64,000 nt of DNA, taken from assembly GCA_030267565.1 (NCBI GenBank), contig BRXU01000001.1:7942001-8006000 (forward strand), written 5' to 3'. The notes beneath the pieces are model-generated. The model ran no database searches. It was not told the DNA's origin and saw nothing but the letters and a program-made list of their open reading frames with translations. This DNA comes from Pleodorina starrii. Its lineage: Eukaryota; Chlorophyta; Chlorophyceae; Chlamydomonadales; Volvocaceae. A program made the position numbers and the translations under genes. How positions within the stretch are numbered: the first letter of the stretch is position 1; each line of letters opens with the position of its first letter. Shown here piece by piece: positions 24,645 through 36,100 of this stretch.

Positions 24645-27600
24645 AATCTATCTATCTATATCTATCTATCTACCTATCTATCTATCTGCTCACGCTGCTG
24701 CATACATACTGTACAGCTAGAGTGATTATTTGGTTCGTTGACGAGACGTTGCAAATTAATGACTCCCATCTATCCGACGCGCTGACATCAGCTGACCTGG
24801 ATGCCTCTATCTGGCTGCGCGCACGCACGCACGCGCTGTGCGCTCACGTGTGCGTATGCATGTTGCGTGCCCTGCAGCATCAACTGGCTCCACGCGAAAT
24901 CCATGTATCCTGAAGGGGCAACAGTGCTGGCAGGACTCCGGGTTTCGGAGCCCTCCACCGGCCACTACGTCGAAATATTCTTCACACTGGTAAGCCTTCC
25001 AGCTAGCGTAGCTTAGCATGCATATGCGTGCCGACATCATCGATCTGTACGTAGTAGTACGGCAGCATACCGTATTTCGGACTTGATGTACGGACCTCCC
25101 GGACGGGCGGGATAGCCAGCGAGCCGGAGCGGCGGCGGGGAACGAAGACCTTGCCTGTCTCCACCCTCCCTGCTGCTGCTGCTACTTGCATCGCACCCCC
25201 CCTTGGTATGTATGCCGCAGCTTGCTTTGCCTTGCTCGTTTTCTTTAGGGACTTTTGAAACGTCGTGCGAGCGGTTGCCGCCCGTCTCGTCTGGTCTCGT
25301 CTCGTTCTCTCCACAGACGAATGTAGACGCTTGGCGTAGGGTCGCCGACAACTCCTCGGATGGCGGCATCCGCTGCAGCACCGACATCTGCAGCATCCGG
25401 ATGGGAGAGACTTTCAAGCAGGTGGGTGCATTTTGTATAGGGTAAATACAACACGTACAACAATGCAACGCCTCAATCAACCCCACAACGAAGGCAATGC
25501 CTCAACAGTCAACACCCTGGCCCCCCTAACACACACGCGCCCGCACATACACACACATACACGCAGACGATGCTCCTGCAACAGTACACAGACCAGGCTA
25601 CGACCAACCGGCTTTGGGACACCAAGCTACAGCTCACCACGGACAAGGGCGACACTGCGACCCTCACCTTCGCCCCCAACGCCAAGACCCTCGGCCCCGC
25701 CGTTGTCCTGGCCACCCTCACGGGCCCTGATTACCCGGACTACGGCCAGGAGCCTGTCACCTGCACCTCCGTGTACGTCGCATTCAGGTTCAACGTCCTG
25801 CCCGCCCTGCCGCCGCCTAGCCCCCTGCCGCCGCCCAGGCCCCGTCCGCCGCCGCCGTCGCCTCCGCTGCCGCCGCGCCCGCGCCCGCCGTCGCCCCCAC
25901 CGCCGCCGCCCCGGCGCCCGCCGCGGCCACCTCCGCCGCCCTCTCCGCCAAGCGCGAGATCTCCGCCACCTCCGCCGCCGCCGCTGACGTCATCATCTCG
26001 CCCATCATTCCCGCCAGTCATGTCGCAGCAGTGGCAGCTGGCGCCGCCGCCCCTGCCCAGTCCGCCACTGCGCCCCACCGCAATCCGCGGCGGTTACATG
26101 TGCATCAGCACGGACGACGCGGATGATGAGGTGAGCCGCGGACGAGCCGCCGCTCCCCTCTGTCGTGTCCTGGGTGTATCATGAAAGTTGTCCTGGTCAG
26201 ACAACCCCGGCTGGGTACCTATTACTGATAGGTCATGGTACGGTACAACACCCTCCATACCGGTATGGCAGCAGCCACGCCGGCCCCGGCCCATCCACCC
26301 ACCCAGCCACGCACGCTCCCCAACCGCCGCCCACACCCTCCCCTCCCGTCCCCTCCCGCAGTACCACTGCCAGGGCAGCGAGTGCGGCTATCTGTACGTC
26401 AACATGATTCGCGAGGGGCTGTTGAGAGCACCGGCGGATGCGAAAGGCATCATCGCCTTTGGCTCCTTTGAAAATGACTCGGTGGGTGGGTGGGTGGGTG
26501 TTGTAACACGTACGTACGTAACGGTCTGTTGTGGCGCGGGTCTGTTGTACCCCGGTCTGTTGTACCTCGGTCTGTTGTACAGGTCTCTGTATGCCGCCAC
26601 ACACACACACACATACACATACACAAAGTTGTTCAATCCAGTCAGTGCTCGTTTCCCATGCGGCGTGCGCCCATTGTCGTACCTACCTGGTACCTGCAGG
26701 TCGCACGGGCCTCCCTGGAGGGCTGGATCGTGGACGCGGGGTACGACACCTCCATCATCACCTACGTGACTGACCCAGATGCCGTATCGACGTACAACCT
26801 CAGCTCGTACAAGCTGCTGTACGTGCCCTCCGATTACGAAAACACGATTGGCGGAATCGACGAGGCCATGAACAACGCGTTGATCGCCATCAAAGACAGA
26901 ATCTTCAATTTTGTCAACGTTCGAGGTGCGTGGGGAATGGGGATCAATGGGCGAGGCTCTATCAGCTCAATCAGCGGGCGAGGCTCTATCATTCTCAAGC
27001 AAGTAGCAGCGACTCGGCCGCCGACGGATCAAGCGCTGAGCGCTTCGTCCCTGCCCCTCCCCTCCCTTCCCCCTGCATGTCCTCCGTCTCGGGCGCCTGC
27101 CCGCGGCGGTGGGCTTCTCGTTCCGTAATCCGTATGCGCATACGTCCGTACTTCCGTACGGCAGGCGGCACGGTCATCGTACTCGCGCAGGGCTCCCAGG
27201 TGCAGCCGTACGGCTTCTTGCCGCTGCCGATGGTCTTCGTCCCGGACATCTTCCAAGATGTGTCGGTCACGGAGGAGATGAAGCTGTACTCACCAACCTC
27301 CAATAACAAGTAAGTCGTTGTGGTGGTTAGTTGGTTGGTTAGTTAGTTACAGTTGGATTCCTGACTCCGGAAGAGCGTGTTGGCGGGCAGTCGGACGGCT
27401 CACGTGTGTATGTGTGTGTCCAGGACGTACAGAGTACGGCTCTTGTGGTTGGTTAGTTACAGTGTGGCCTCCTCCCCTACCTGTACCTTCCCCTGCCTCC
27501 CATGCCTCCCCGAATGGACCGCTCCGGAACCCCAAACCCTGAACCCCTCCCTGTACAGCAACCTGGACCACGACTCCTGGCACGGCTACTTCACGGGACC

Positions 27601-30600
27601 TGTCGACTGGAACGGGATGAGGGTGGTGGTCCACCAGACCGGGTACTGTCCGGTGCCGCACGGGCCCAACCAAAACTGCCGCGCCACGGGTGCGTGTAGC
27701 GGCATGACCCATGGGTCATGCCATGGGTCGTGCTCTCGTGCATACGAGAACGACCAATGGGGCATATGCATATCAGAATTTTAACCATGCCAGAGAATCT
27801 CAACCATGGGTCATCCTTGGCACACAACGAGGTGGTTTGTGGATGGGTGTACGGTTCGTGTCAGGGATTTGGAGATTTAGGACCCGGCCTTGCCTCTGCC
27901 CTAGGTAACCAGAGCACGGCACGTTGAGAAACCGCAACACCCACGGCGCGCTGCGGATGGTGCACAGTCAAACTGCCGTACTTGCGGTACAGTGTAGCGC
28001 CACCGTTGCACTTCGCGCGCGGCTCTCAACTTGGAACTTGCAACCTGTAACCTATCTGTACCCGGCTCCAGACGCCGCCGTACACTAAGCCACACCAGAC
28101 ACCACACCACGCCAAGCCAAACAACATCCCACGCGCCCGTGTGTGTCCCGTGCGCGTCGCTGCCTCTACCTGAACCCCGCGCGCGCCGTGATCGCACTGT
28201 ACGGCACGGTACGGCATGATGTGTCGCGCCCCCCGCCCGCGCAGTGCTGTGCAACGTCAACACGGTGCTGTCGTACGAGAGCTGCTGGGACGTCAACGGC
28301 ACCAAGGCCACCACCGCCGACCGCGCCTGCTGGCGCTGCGGCGACTCGCAGGTTGACCCCTCCGAGCAGTGCGATGACGGCAACATACTCGACGGCGACG
28401 GCTGCTCGTCCACCTGCCAGCTCCAGGAGCTGCCGCCACCCAGGCCGCCCAGCCCGCCCAGCCCGCCGCCGCCGCCACCGCCGCCCAGCCCGCGCCCCCC
28501 GGCGCCGCCGCCCAGCCCGGCGCCGCCGCCGCCCAGCCTGCCACCGCCGCGGAGTCCGAATCCCTTAGCGCCGCCGCCGCCCAGTCCGCCCAGCCCCCGG
28601 CCGCCGCCAATTCCCAGGCCGCCGCCCCGCGTGCCGCCGCCCCGACCGCCACCCAGCCCCCGGCCCTCGCCGCTACCGCCCAGGCCCCCACCGGGACCGC
28701 CAAGACCGCCGATGCCCCCAGCGCCGCCGCTCAGCCCTTCCATCCCCCAATTCCCACAGGAGCCGTTCATGCCGGGAATGAGGTCTCCGCCGCCTTCAGC
28801 GGTGACACCCTCACTGCCGCCTCCCGGTTCACCGCCGGCGTCCCTCATGCCGCCACCCTCACCACCGCCGCCCGCCCCGCCCACTCCCAACCCGCCAACC
28901 TTGCCGCCGTCCGCCAACCCGCCATCACCACAGCTTGGCCGGCCCAGCCCACCACCGCCACTCCCCTCTCCTCCCCAGCCGCCACCCTCGCCGCCGTCAC
29001 CGCCACCGCGGTATTTTCGTTTTAGCCCCGTGCCATCATCCTCACCGCCAAGCCTACCCCTGACTCCCTCACCAGCTCCTTCACCACCACCACCCCCGTC
29101 TTCGCTCCACGACCCTCCAAGTCCTCCACCACCACAGCTTGGTCGGCCCAGCCCACCACCGCCACCGCCCTCTCCTCCCCAGCCGCCACCCTCGCCGCCG
29201 TCACCGCCACCCCGGTATTTTCGTTTTAGCCCCGTGCCATCATCCTCACCGCCAAGCCAACCCCTGACTCCCCCACCAGCTCCTTCACCACCACCACCAC
29301 CCCCGTCTTCGCCCCATGACCCTCCACAACAACAACAACAACTACAACTACAATCGGCCCCACCCTCAAGCCCGCCACCACCACAGCTTGGTCGGCCCAG
29401 CCCACCACCGCCACCGCCCTCTCCTCCCCAGCCGCCACCCCCGCCGCCGTCACCGCCACCGCGGTATTTTCGTTTTAGCCCCGTGCCATCATCCTCACCG
29501 CCAAGCCTACCCCTGACTCCCCCACCAGCTCCTTCACCACCACCACCCCGGTCTTCGCTCCACGACCCTCCAAGTCCTCCACCACAGCTTCCCCCTGGCC
29601 CTAGCCCAACTCGCCGCCCTTCCGCGGCTCATCAGTCCCCAGCCAGCCCTCTGCTTACCCCGCCGCCCAGCCCTTCCATCCCCCAATTCCCACAGGAGCC
29701 GTTCATGCCGGGAATGAGGTCTCCGCCGCCTCCAGAGGTTACACCCTCACTGCCGCCTCCCGGTTCACCGCCGGCGTCCCTCATGCCGCCACCCTCACCA
29801 CCGCCGCCCGCCCCGCCCACTCCCAGCCCGCTAACCTTGCCGCCTTCCGCCAACCCGCCATCACCACAGCTTGGTCGGCCCAGCCCACCACCGTCACCGC
29901 CCTCTCCTCCCCAGCCGCCACCCTCGCCGCCGTCACCGCCACCGCGGTACTTTCGTTTAACCCCCGCGCCATCATCCTCACCGCCAAGCCTACCCCTGAC
30001 TCCCCCACCAGCTCCTTCACCACCACCACCCCGGTCTTCGCCCCACGACCCTCCAAGTCCTCCACCACAGCTTCCCCCTGGCCCTAGCTCAACTGGCCGC
30101 CCTTCCGCCGGTCCTCAGTCCCCAGCCAGCCCTCCGCCACCGCCGCTCCCTCCACATGCCCCCAGCAGCCCGCCGCCACCGCCTCCCGCCCCACCCTCCA
30201 GCCCGCCATCTTCACTGCGCCCGACTGCATCCAACCCATCACCTTCTCCGCCATCGTCCGCAAACTCGCGCTGCTGGCGCATCAGTCCCTCCACGCCTTG
30301 CGCCACCGCCGCCATGATCGTTGCCCTGCCGGTCGCGGTGTGCTCGGTGGGGCTTTGTATCCTCGCCCTGCTGTGGTACCGGCGCAGGCGCAACAAGTGG
30401 GACGTGTATCTCGAACCCGAGCAACCCGACAGCCCGCCCTCAGCGGCGCCAGCTTTGAGCGCAACACCGGCGGACCCGCAGGCTCATCCGGTGGACCTGA
30501 AGTCCGTCACGTTTGCCGGGCCGCCGCCTCCCCCGCCACCTCCCTCATCAAGCGCTGTCCCGCCGCCTCCACCACCCACTCCTCCGCCGCCAGCGAATGT

Positions 30601-30736
30601 CCTGATCGACCTGGCTTCAGGGAAGGTACCGGAAGGCCCCGTACTGGATGCGGTCCACGATTGGATCAAGACGCATGTGGCCGATGTTGGCGCCGGCGCC
30701 GGCGCGCAGGTTGTCCCGAGCGATGACCCGATGTGA
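21902..30736 (+). CDS. Large single-pass membrane protein with Pro-rich (HRGP-type) stalk, DUF4215-like Cys module and GATase1-like region
   Basis: Thirteen exons: 21902-22332, 22743-22868, 23189-23378, 23765-23848, 24349-24404, 24878-24989, 25317-25421, 25567-26130, 26362-26481, 26700-26925, 27165-27309, 27559-27689, 28245-30736 (1593 residues, all phases agree). A hydrophobic segment around residues 62-83 ending SASG looks like a secretion signal, preceded by about 60 residues with no other in-frame Met. An unrecognised ectodomain with several N-glycosylation sequons follows, then a first Pro-rich linker (about 445-540). Residues about 557-760 (SSYKLLYVPSDYEN, FVNVRGGTVIVLAQGS, WHGYFTGPVDWNGM) suggest a class I glutamine-amidotransferase-like fold, without a visible catalytic Cys nucleophile. 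Next come a DUF4215-like module (CGDSQVDPSEQCDDGN, DGDGCSSTC), a stalk of about 610 residues of PPPPSPP repeats, a membrane helix (about 1454-1476, MIVALPVAVCSVGLCILALL), an RRRRNK stop-transfer, and a 115-residue cytoplasmic tail with two poly-Pro runs. No pherophorin domain is visible. Function unknown; an extracellular-matrix-linked receptor or anchor is inferred. Confidence 0.85.
22613..22636. repeat. (ATT)n microsatellite, intron 1 of the stalk protein gene
   Basis: About seven ATT units between GC-rich flanks. Confidence 0.85.
24583..24691. repeat. (CTAT)n microsatellite, intron 5 of the stalk protein gene
   Basis: About 110 bases of CTAT tetranucleotide with a few single-base interruptions. 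A second, more degenerate CTAT/CCAT tract lies at 24158-24235 in intron 4. Confidence 0.9.
27701..27722. repeat. 22-base perfect palindrome in intron 12 of the stalk protein gene
   Basis: The two 11-base arms (GGCATGACCCA and its complement) meet at position 27711/27712 with no loop. It begins 12 bases after the exon 12 splice donor. A partial echo (CATGGGTCAT) recurs near 27806. Confidence 0.9.
28732..30070 (+). repeat. Nested coding repeats of the Pro-rich stalk
   Basis: A unit starting QLGRPSPPP and containing RYFRFSPVPSSSPPS occurs four times, beginning near 28931, 29135, 29383 and 29867 (the last reads RYFRLTP). A larger block starting at PSIPQFPQEPFMPG is duplicated about 936 bases apart (28732 and 29668) and carries one such unit each time. 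The near-identity of copies at the DNA level points to recent duplication or gene conversion. Confidence 0.9.
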
Positions 30737-31262
30737 ACTCGCGTGGGGGGGCCACAACGGCGATTGGAGCGCCCGGGGGAGTCCCCGCAGATCGAATACG
30801 GAGGGTCCCCGAAGCAGACCCTTGCAGACTGCTGGCAACATCTTCCGGGGGCGCTCACGCCACAATTTCGAAGAGGTGCCACGCCATGCTAGTCATATTG
30901 ATGTGAGAACGAAGCAGCTCGATACTTATGAGGGGGGCACGGAAGGTCACGCGCCTCGCCAATTTCCCAGCGGGGCGCCTTCCCCAGAAAAAAGCGGAAG
31001 GGCTTTGCCAATACATGGGAATTTGGTTGAATCGCACTACGGTGGAACCCAAAGGGTCGCCGGCATGCGCATGTAGCTCTACACTGTCGCGGCCCGAGAG
31101 TGAAGTTGGCAGGTGGATGTGTGTCGCGCAGCATCCACGAGCGAGCAGGGGTTGGCAGCGGCCTCGCTGGGATGTCGTGATGGTGTGTGTGCGTGGTGAA
31201 AAGCGCCATACTGCGGAATGGCTGGAAGGATGTTGGTCCAGGCGGCGGAGGGGGGCCATGTG

Positions 31263-31346
31263 CATGGTACGGCACGGCGGTGTCATGGTACGGCACGGCG
31301 GTGTCATGGTACGGCACGGCGGTGTCATGGTACGGCACGGCGGTGT
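31263..31346. repeat. 21-base minisatellite, four copies
   Basis: Four tandem, virtually identical copies of a 21-base unit beginning CATGGTACGGCACGG. The unit is itself partly repetitive. Confidence 0.92.
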
Positions 31347-31399
31347 GTCATGACGTGTATGGGAGCGTCTGCCCTTTTGGGAGTTCAGTATTGACTGTT

Positions 31400-31435
31400 C
31401 CGAGTGCACCGAGTGCACCGAGTGCACCGAGTGCA
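31400..31435. repeat. 9-base minisatellite, four copies
   Basis: Four tandem copies of CGAGTGCAC, about 55 bases after the 21-base array. Confidence 0.9.
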
Positions 31436-33189
31436 AGGCTGGGCGGGCAATTTATCCTTGCGCCAGCCTAGCTCGTGCTGTCAGCTGAGCGCCCCAGGTA
31501 CGACCTGGGAGAGGCGGCTGGGGCGTTCTTTCCGCCCATCTCATTTGCATCCACGTTGTTTGCTTTTGTATCTTGTTTTTAGTTATCGGGCTGGCTGTTG
31601 ATTGGCCTTTGCGCGATCCGTGGGGCCTTCAGTAGGGACAGGTGGCGCCGAGATGGGTGGGCGGCGTGTTGGTTTTGAACAACTGACGCAGGAAGCCGGC
31701 CGGCGGGACAGGGCGGAGACTTGCGTGTTGCGTCCCCCTCCGTGCGCATTGTGATGAGTGATGCGGTCGGTGGTCGGTGTGCGCTAGTACGGGTGGGAGG
31801 CAATACATAGCTACGGAGGGTAATAAATACGATACCGCTGCGGAGGGACGTAGGCGACCGCGAACCCATTAATACTTGCCAGACACACCTTAATACTTGC
31901 CATCTTACCAATACGGAGGGTGGGAAGCCGCGCGCTTGGCTGGTCGCTGCGTACATAGCTGGGCACAGGTCGACAGGTGATGTTGCAGCCAGCGGGAAAA
32001 CCAACTTGTCGTGTTGGCTATGGGTGTATGTTTTCCACGCTCTGCTGGCTTTTCGTGGCAGCCTCCGCCGTGCTGTGAGACGTGCTGTGCATGCTGTGCA
32101 GGAGGAAGCCAGCCAAGGCTTCGCCCGTTGGAGCCGCAAAGGGGCAACGCTCCGCAGCGCCTACCACCACATTGACGTACTTGCCTGCCGCACGTTGCCG
32201 TACTTTCCTGAGCCCGCTGAAGGCTGTACCTTTTGCAGAGGACCCTAGTGCAACGGTTTCTTTTAAATTGCTTCCGTTGCGCCGTCGTTGCCGCTAAAGG
32301 TAATTGCGCAGCGGGCAGTCGGATCTCAGCGGCAGTGTGCTGGAAGGGTATCGGAGCTCCGCAGACCGATATGGCCCTCGATGTCAGGGCCCAATCCCGT
32401 GGGATTCACTGCTCACTGGGATCATGTCAAGCATCCAGCCCCGAGTTGCAGGACAAATGGCGGCGTAAGAAGCAATTTACCGGCGTCGGACCCCGAAGAC
32501 TCCGCCACACCGCTACACTGCGTTGGGCGCATTTATTTTGCACATTCGCCTATGTCCTGCACCTTTGCTACCGCTTCGTAACGAGCTCATGTGCGGCAAA
32601 GCAACCCTACAACTTGGGTCACTTCATTGCGTCCACATGCAAATTTCTCCTTCAGGGCCGGATTTCCCACTCTACTTAGGGAAGCAAAAGACCAGTGCAA
32701 TGTTAATTTTCAAGCCGCATGCCCGAGGGACCTGGCCTCTAAAGTAGGTATTCCTCAACCGTGAACGGCATTCGAGATTGATCAAAACGCGTACAGTAAC
32801 CGCATTATTTGTATAATATTTTACAACGCAAATTTATGTATGAAGACGCCAAGTGAGCTTGCGAAGTGCACCGAGATCGCCAACCACAGATCAAGGAATG
32901 GGCAGAGACAGGAATGGGTGGTCTCAGTTCTAGAGCTGCGAGCTGGCACCGCTTTGAGAAACATCAAACACGTTCGTAGTTTAACTAGCGTAACTTCACA
33001 GTCTTTCTGATTTGACGTCCTCGTTCGAGCTCTTCATTGCAAAAGCTCAAGTCCGCACACAAGCCGCTGAACTCCCGACGTAGTTGCAGATAGTTAGCGG
33101 CACTCATACCCTGCTTTGGCTTTAAAGCTGGGCGTGCATACGGCTGAAATGCTCTAAATTGAGGCAGCGTGCAAGTTCGGGGCCGGCCG

Positions 33190-36100
33190 ATGGGGCCGCT
33201 GAGGGTCCCCTCATATCTATGCTTGGAGCGTTGCTCGTCGTCGGGGCAAACTTGGACGGCATCGCACCGGAGGACAGCGGCAGCACAAGCCCATGGGCGT
33301 GGTCGGCGAAAGTCTCACCGATACGTGGGGGTTAATCCATCACCTCTTACGGAGTGCGGGACGGTAGCTCCATCAACATCCGCATCAACCTTTAGCTGGC
33401 CGCTGCCGGACCTAAAGGTGCGTTCGTCGCAGCCTTGGAGATCGTGCGGAACGCTCCACCGTAATTCTTTCTTTCCATCGCTTCCTGTTTTACAAAGTGT
33501 ATCGCACACATTTGCCCTCGTGCAGGCGCGCGACAGCACGAATGGACCGGCGGGGTCGGCTTGCACGTCGCCATCCGCATTTGTCCGCAGCGAGGCCGGC
33601 ACGGCCGCGCAATCCCTGCCCTCCGTCTCCGTAGTGGCCAATTTTCGGAGGGGACAGTCGGATGACGCGGCGCTCAAGCTGCTCCACGTCCTCCAACTCA
33701 GCAGCGACGACTCGCCGGTGGGGCGCCTGCTGGCCAGCTGCGTTCCGTCCAGCAGCACGCGGCAGGCCGGCGAATCCGCGCAGGCCTCTGCCGTATTAGG
33801 CCAAATCTCCCGAGCAGACGTCGTGGCGGCAGCGGCGCTGCTCCCCGCTTTAACGTGGCAGTGGCTGTCAGTAGCGGATCTGGACGGATGGGTCGACCGC
33901 GGGGTCGCGCAACTGCTTCGAGAGACGCTGCTGGTTCAGAAGGCGGCAACCGACGCCAGCGCCTCAATTAGGTGCGGATGGGGATGACACATCTTCGGCG
34001 GCGCAGTCTCGCGCGCTCCATACCTTCATTGCGCGGTTGGGGTTGGGGGACAAGAGGGGTGCTTCAAACGGCGACCAATGAACCAATCAAGTGGGTTGGA
34101 TGTGGGTCGATTGCACAAGGGATTAGGGTGTAAGGGTTTAAGCGGTGCTACGCATTGGGTCGGTCGGGGAGCTGGGGCAGGGGGCATGAAGTGATGGGGG
34201 GCAGTCGGATGTTTGGGCGGTCGGGGCCAGGGCTGGAAGAATGGGGGGGGCGAAAGAGAGATGATGCCGAAGCGAAGGGACGGCGGGGCTGGAAGGATGT
34301 GGGGGCAATTTCGGGGCTGGAGCAATGCGGCGGGCCAGGTAGCAGCATGTAGGCGTTTTGCGACGTGGGCGCTGGCCCAGCCTACGTGCGCTCGCTGGGA
34401 ATCAAAGGGGTTTCGCATCTGCAGCGGCGGCGCCCCCGCAGGCGCGCACCCGGAAGTACAGCCTGCCGGAGATTCCGCGCCGGTTGCGTTTCGCTGTTTG
34501 TGCCGTCGCCCGGGTGTGGCGCCCGGGTATGTGTGCCGTCGCACGAGTGGCGGCCGGCAGCACCGCACTGGTGCCTTGACGATCCCTGTGACTCCCTGTC
34601 CGGCCGAAGCCCGGCGCCCCTAGCCCGGCCCTGAGCTTCCTCGCCCCCGCGACTGGAATCCGCGACCGCTGTCGCGACCGCTTCTTCCCCCTCGCGGCCT
34701 CTTGCACTCCTGCATCTCTCCACATGAAGGACTGCCCGTGCGCCCGACCGAACACGAGATTGCTCGTAACGGAATGCTAGGTTGCCGCACCACCTGGCCT
34801 CCCCATTGCTCAAAACCTTACCAACATCGTTTCAGATGGATCCTTCACGTGTCCCAGCGCGCTGGCTTCGGTTCACTCTTCGGCTCACTACCGCTCACTC
34901 TTTTCTTCCGTCTGACTCTCTCTCTCTCGTGTTGTCGCCCCTCGTGCAGCGAGCTCGTTGGCTGGTGCCTGGACAACTGCAGCGCTCCAGCGACCGCGCT
35001 GGCAGCGCTGTGGGGCCAGCAGCAGGCGCAGGCGCTGCCGCCGCGGAGCCGCAGCTTCTACGGCCTGATGCTGCAGCGGTTGGGCCTCTCGGAGGAGTCT
35101 CAGCCCCAGCTTCTGGCGACGGGCATCGTCCTCGCTACAGCTGCTGCTGCTGGTGGTGTCGCAGGGGTCGGCGGAGGCGGCGGCGGCGGTGGTAGAGCTG
35201 CTGAGGCGGCGACGGCGGCGGCAGGTCAGCGGGCGGTGGTGATGTGCGGCTCGGTTGCGCGGACCGCGGTACCCACCTCGTCGCGGAGGCGATCTCCGGA
35301 GGGGCTCGAGGAGGCAGACGGGCATGAGGCGGGAACGGACGATGAGGAGGCGGAGGCGGGGCCGAACGGCAGTGCTGGCAGAGGCGGCGGTGGCAGCAGC
35401 GGCAGCGGCAGCAAGAAGGGCCCGGCGGAAGAGGGTGCGGAGCCGGGCCTGGGCCTGGATCCCGCGGCGGAGTCGGACCTGGTCATAGTGGGTGAGATCC
35501 CCGCCGCGGCGCGGGCGCTGCTGGAGCAATCTGCGGCGGGCGAGGACGAGGCGGGCGAGGAGGAGGAGGCGGAGGAGGAAGCCGCAGCAGCCATGCAGCT
35601 GCAGTCGCCGCAGCCAGGGCAGGCGCGCGGCGGGCGACTCGCCAACGGCGCCGTGGGCCGCAACGGAGGCGGCAGCCTTGCCGGCGGCGCGGCTGCGAGC
35701 GGCACTGTCAGGGGCAGCAGTGCTGCCAACGCGACGAGGCTGCGTGGGCCAGTGGGGGCAGCGTCGGACGGCGACGGCGGCGCTGGGCCACCGGTGGCTG
35801 CTGACGCAGCAGCGGAGGCGGCAGCAGCAACAGCAGCGGCAATGGCAGCGGCGGCAGCTCAGGGCAGTGCCGGGGGTCAGGATCCGCAGCCATACGAAGG
35901 GCCCACGGCGGCGTTCCCTCCGGCATCAGCCCTCGACGCAGCGGCGCCGAGCGCCGTCACCCGCCCGACGGCGTCGCTGCTGCAGCGCCCCGCTCGAAGT
36001 CCCGCAGCGGCTCCGGATCCGGATCTGGATCCAGGGGCGGAGGACGGTACGACAGCAGCCGGCAGCCCGGGTTATTACTTCCAGGGCAGCGCGCCCGGGC

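Larger units (their letters stand above)
30737..33189. other. Spacer between the stalk protein and FHA-HAT genes
   Basis: About 2.45 kb, with the 3' region of the first gene and the 5' region of the second in the same orientation. No exon was recognised. It holds two small minisatellites and a reverse copy of the dispersed CGCTGCGGTAT motif near 31826-31850. Confidence 0.6.

Noticed and set aside
27901..28917. Minus-strand 338-residue Gly-rich frame
   Set aside because: It is the antisense of the Pro-rich stalk (CCN codons read as GGN) and has no motif of its own.
21902..30736. Annotation as a pherophorin
   Set aside because: The Pro-rich rod is similar, but the Cys-patterned pherophorin domain is not visible, and pherophorins are not expected to have a membrane helix with a cytoplasmic tail.
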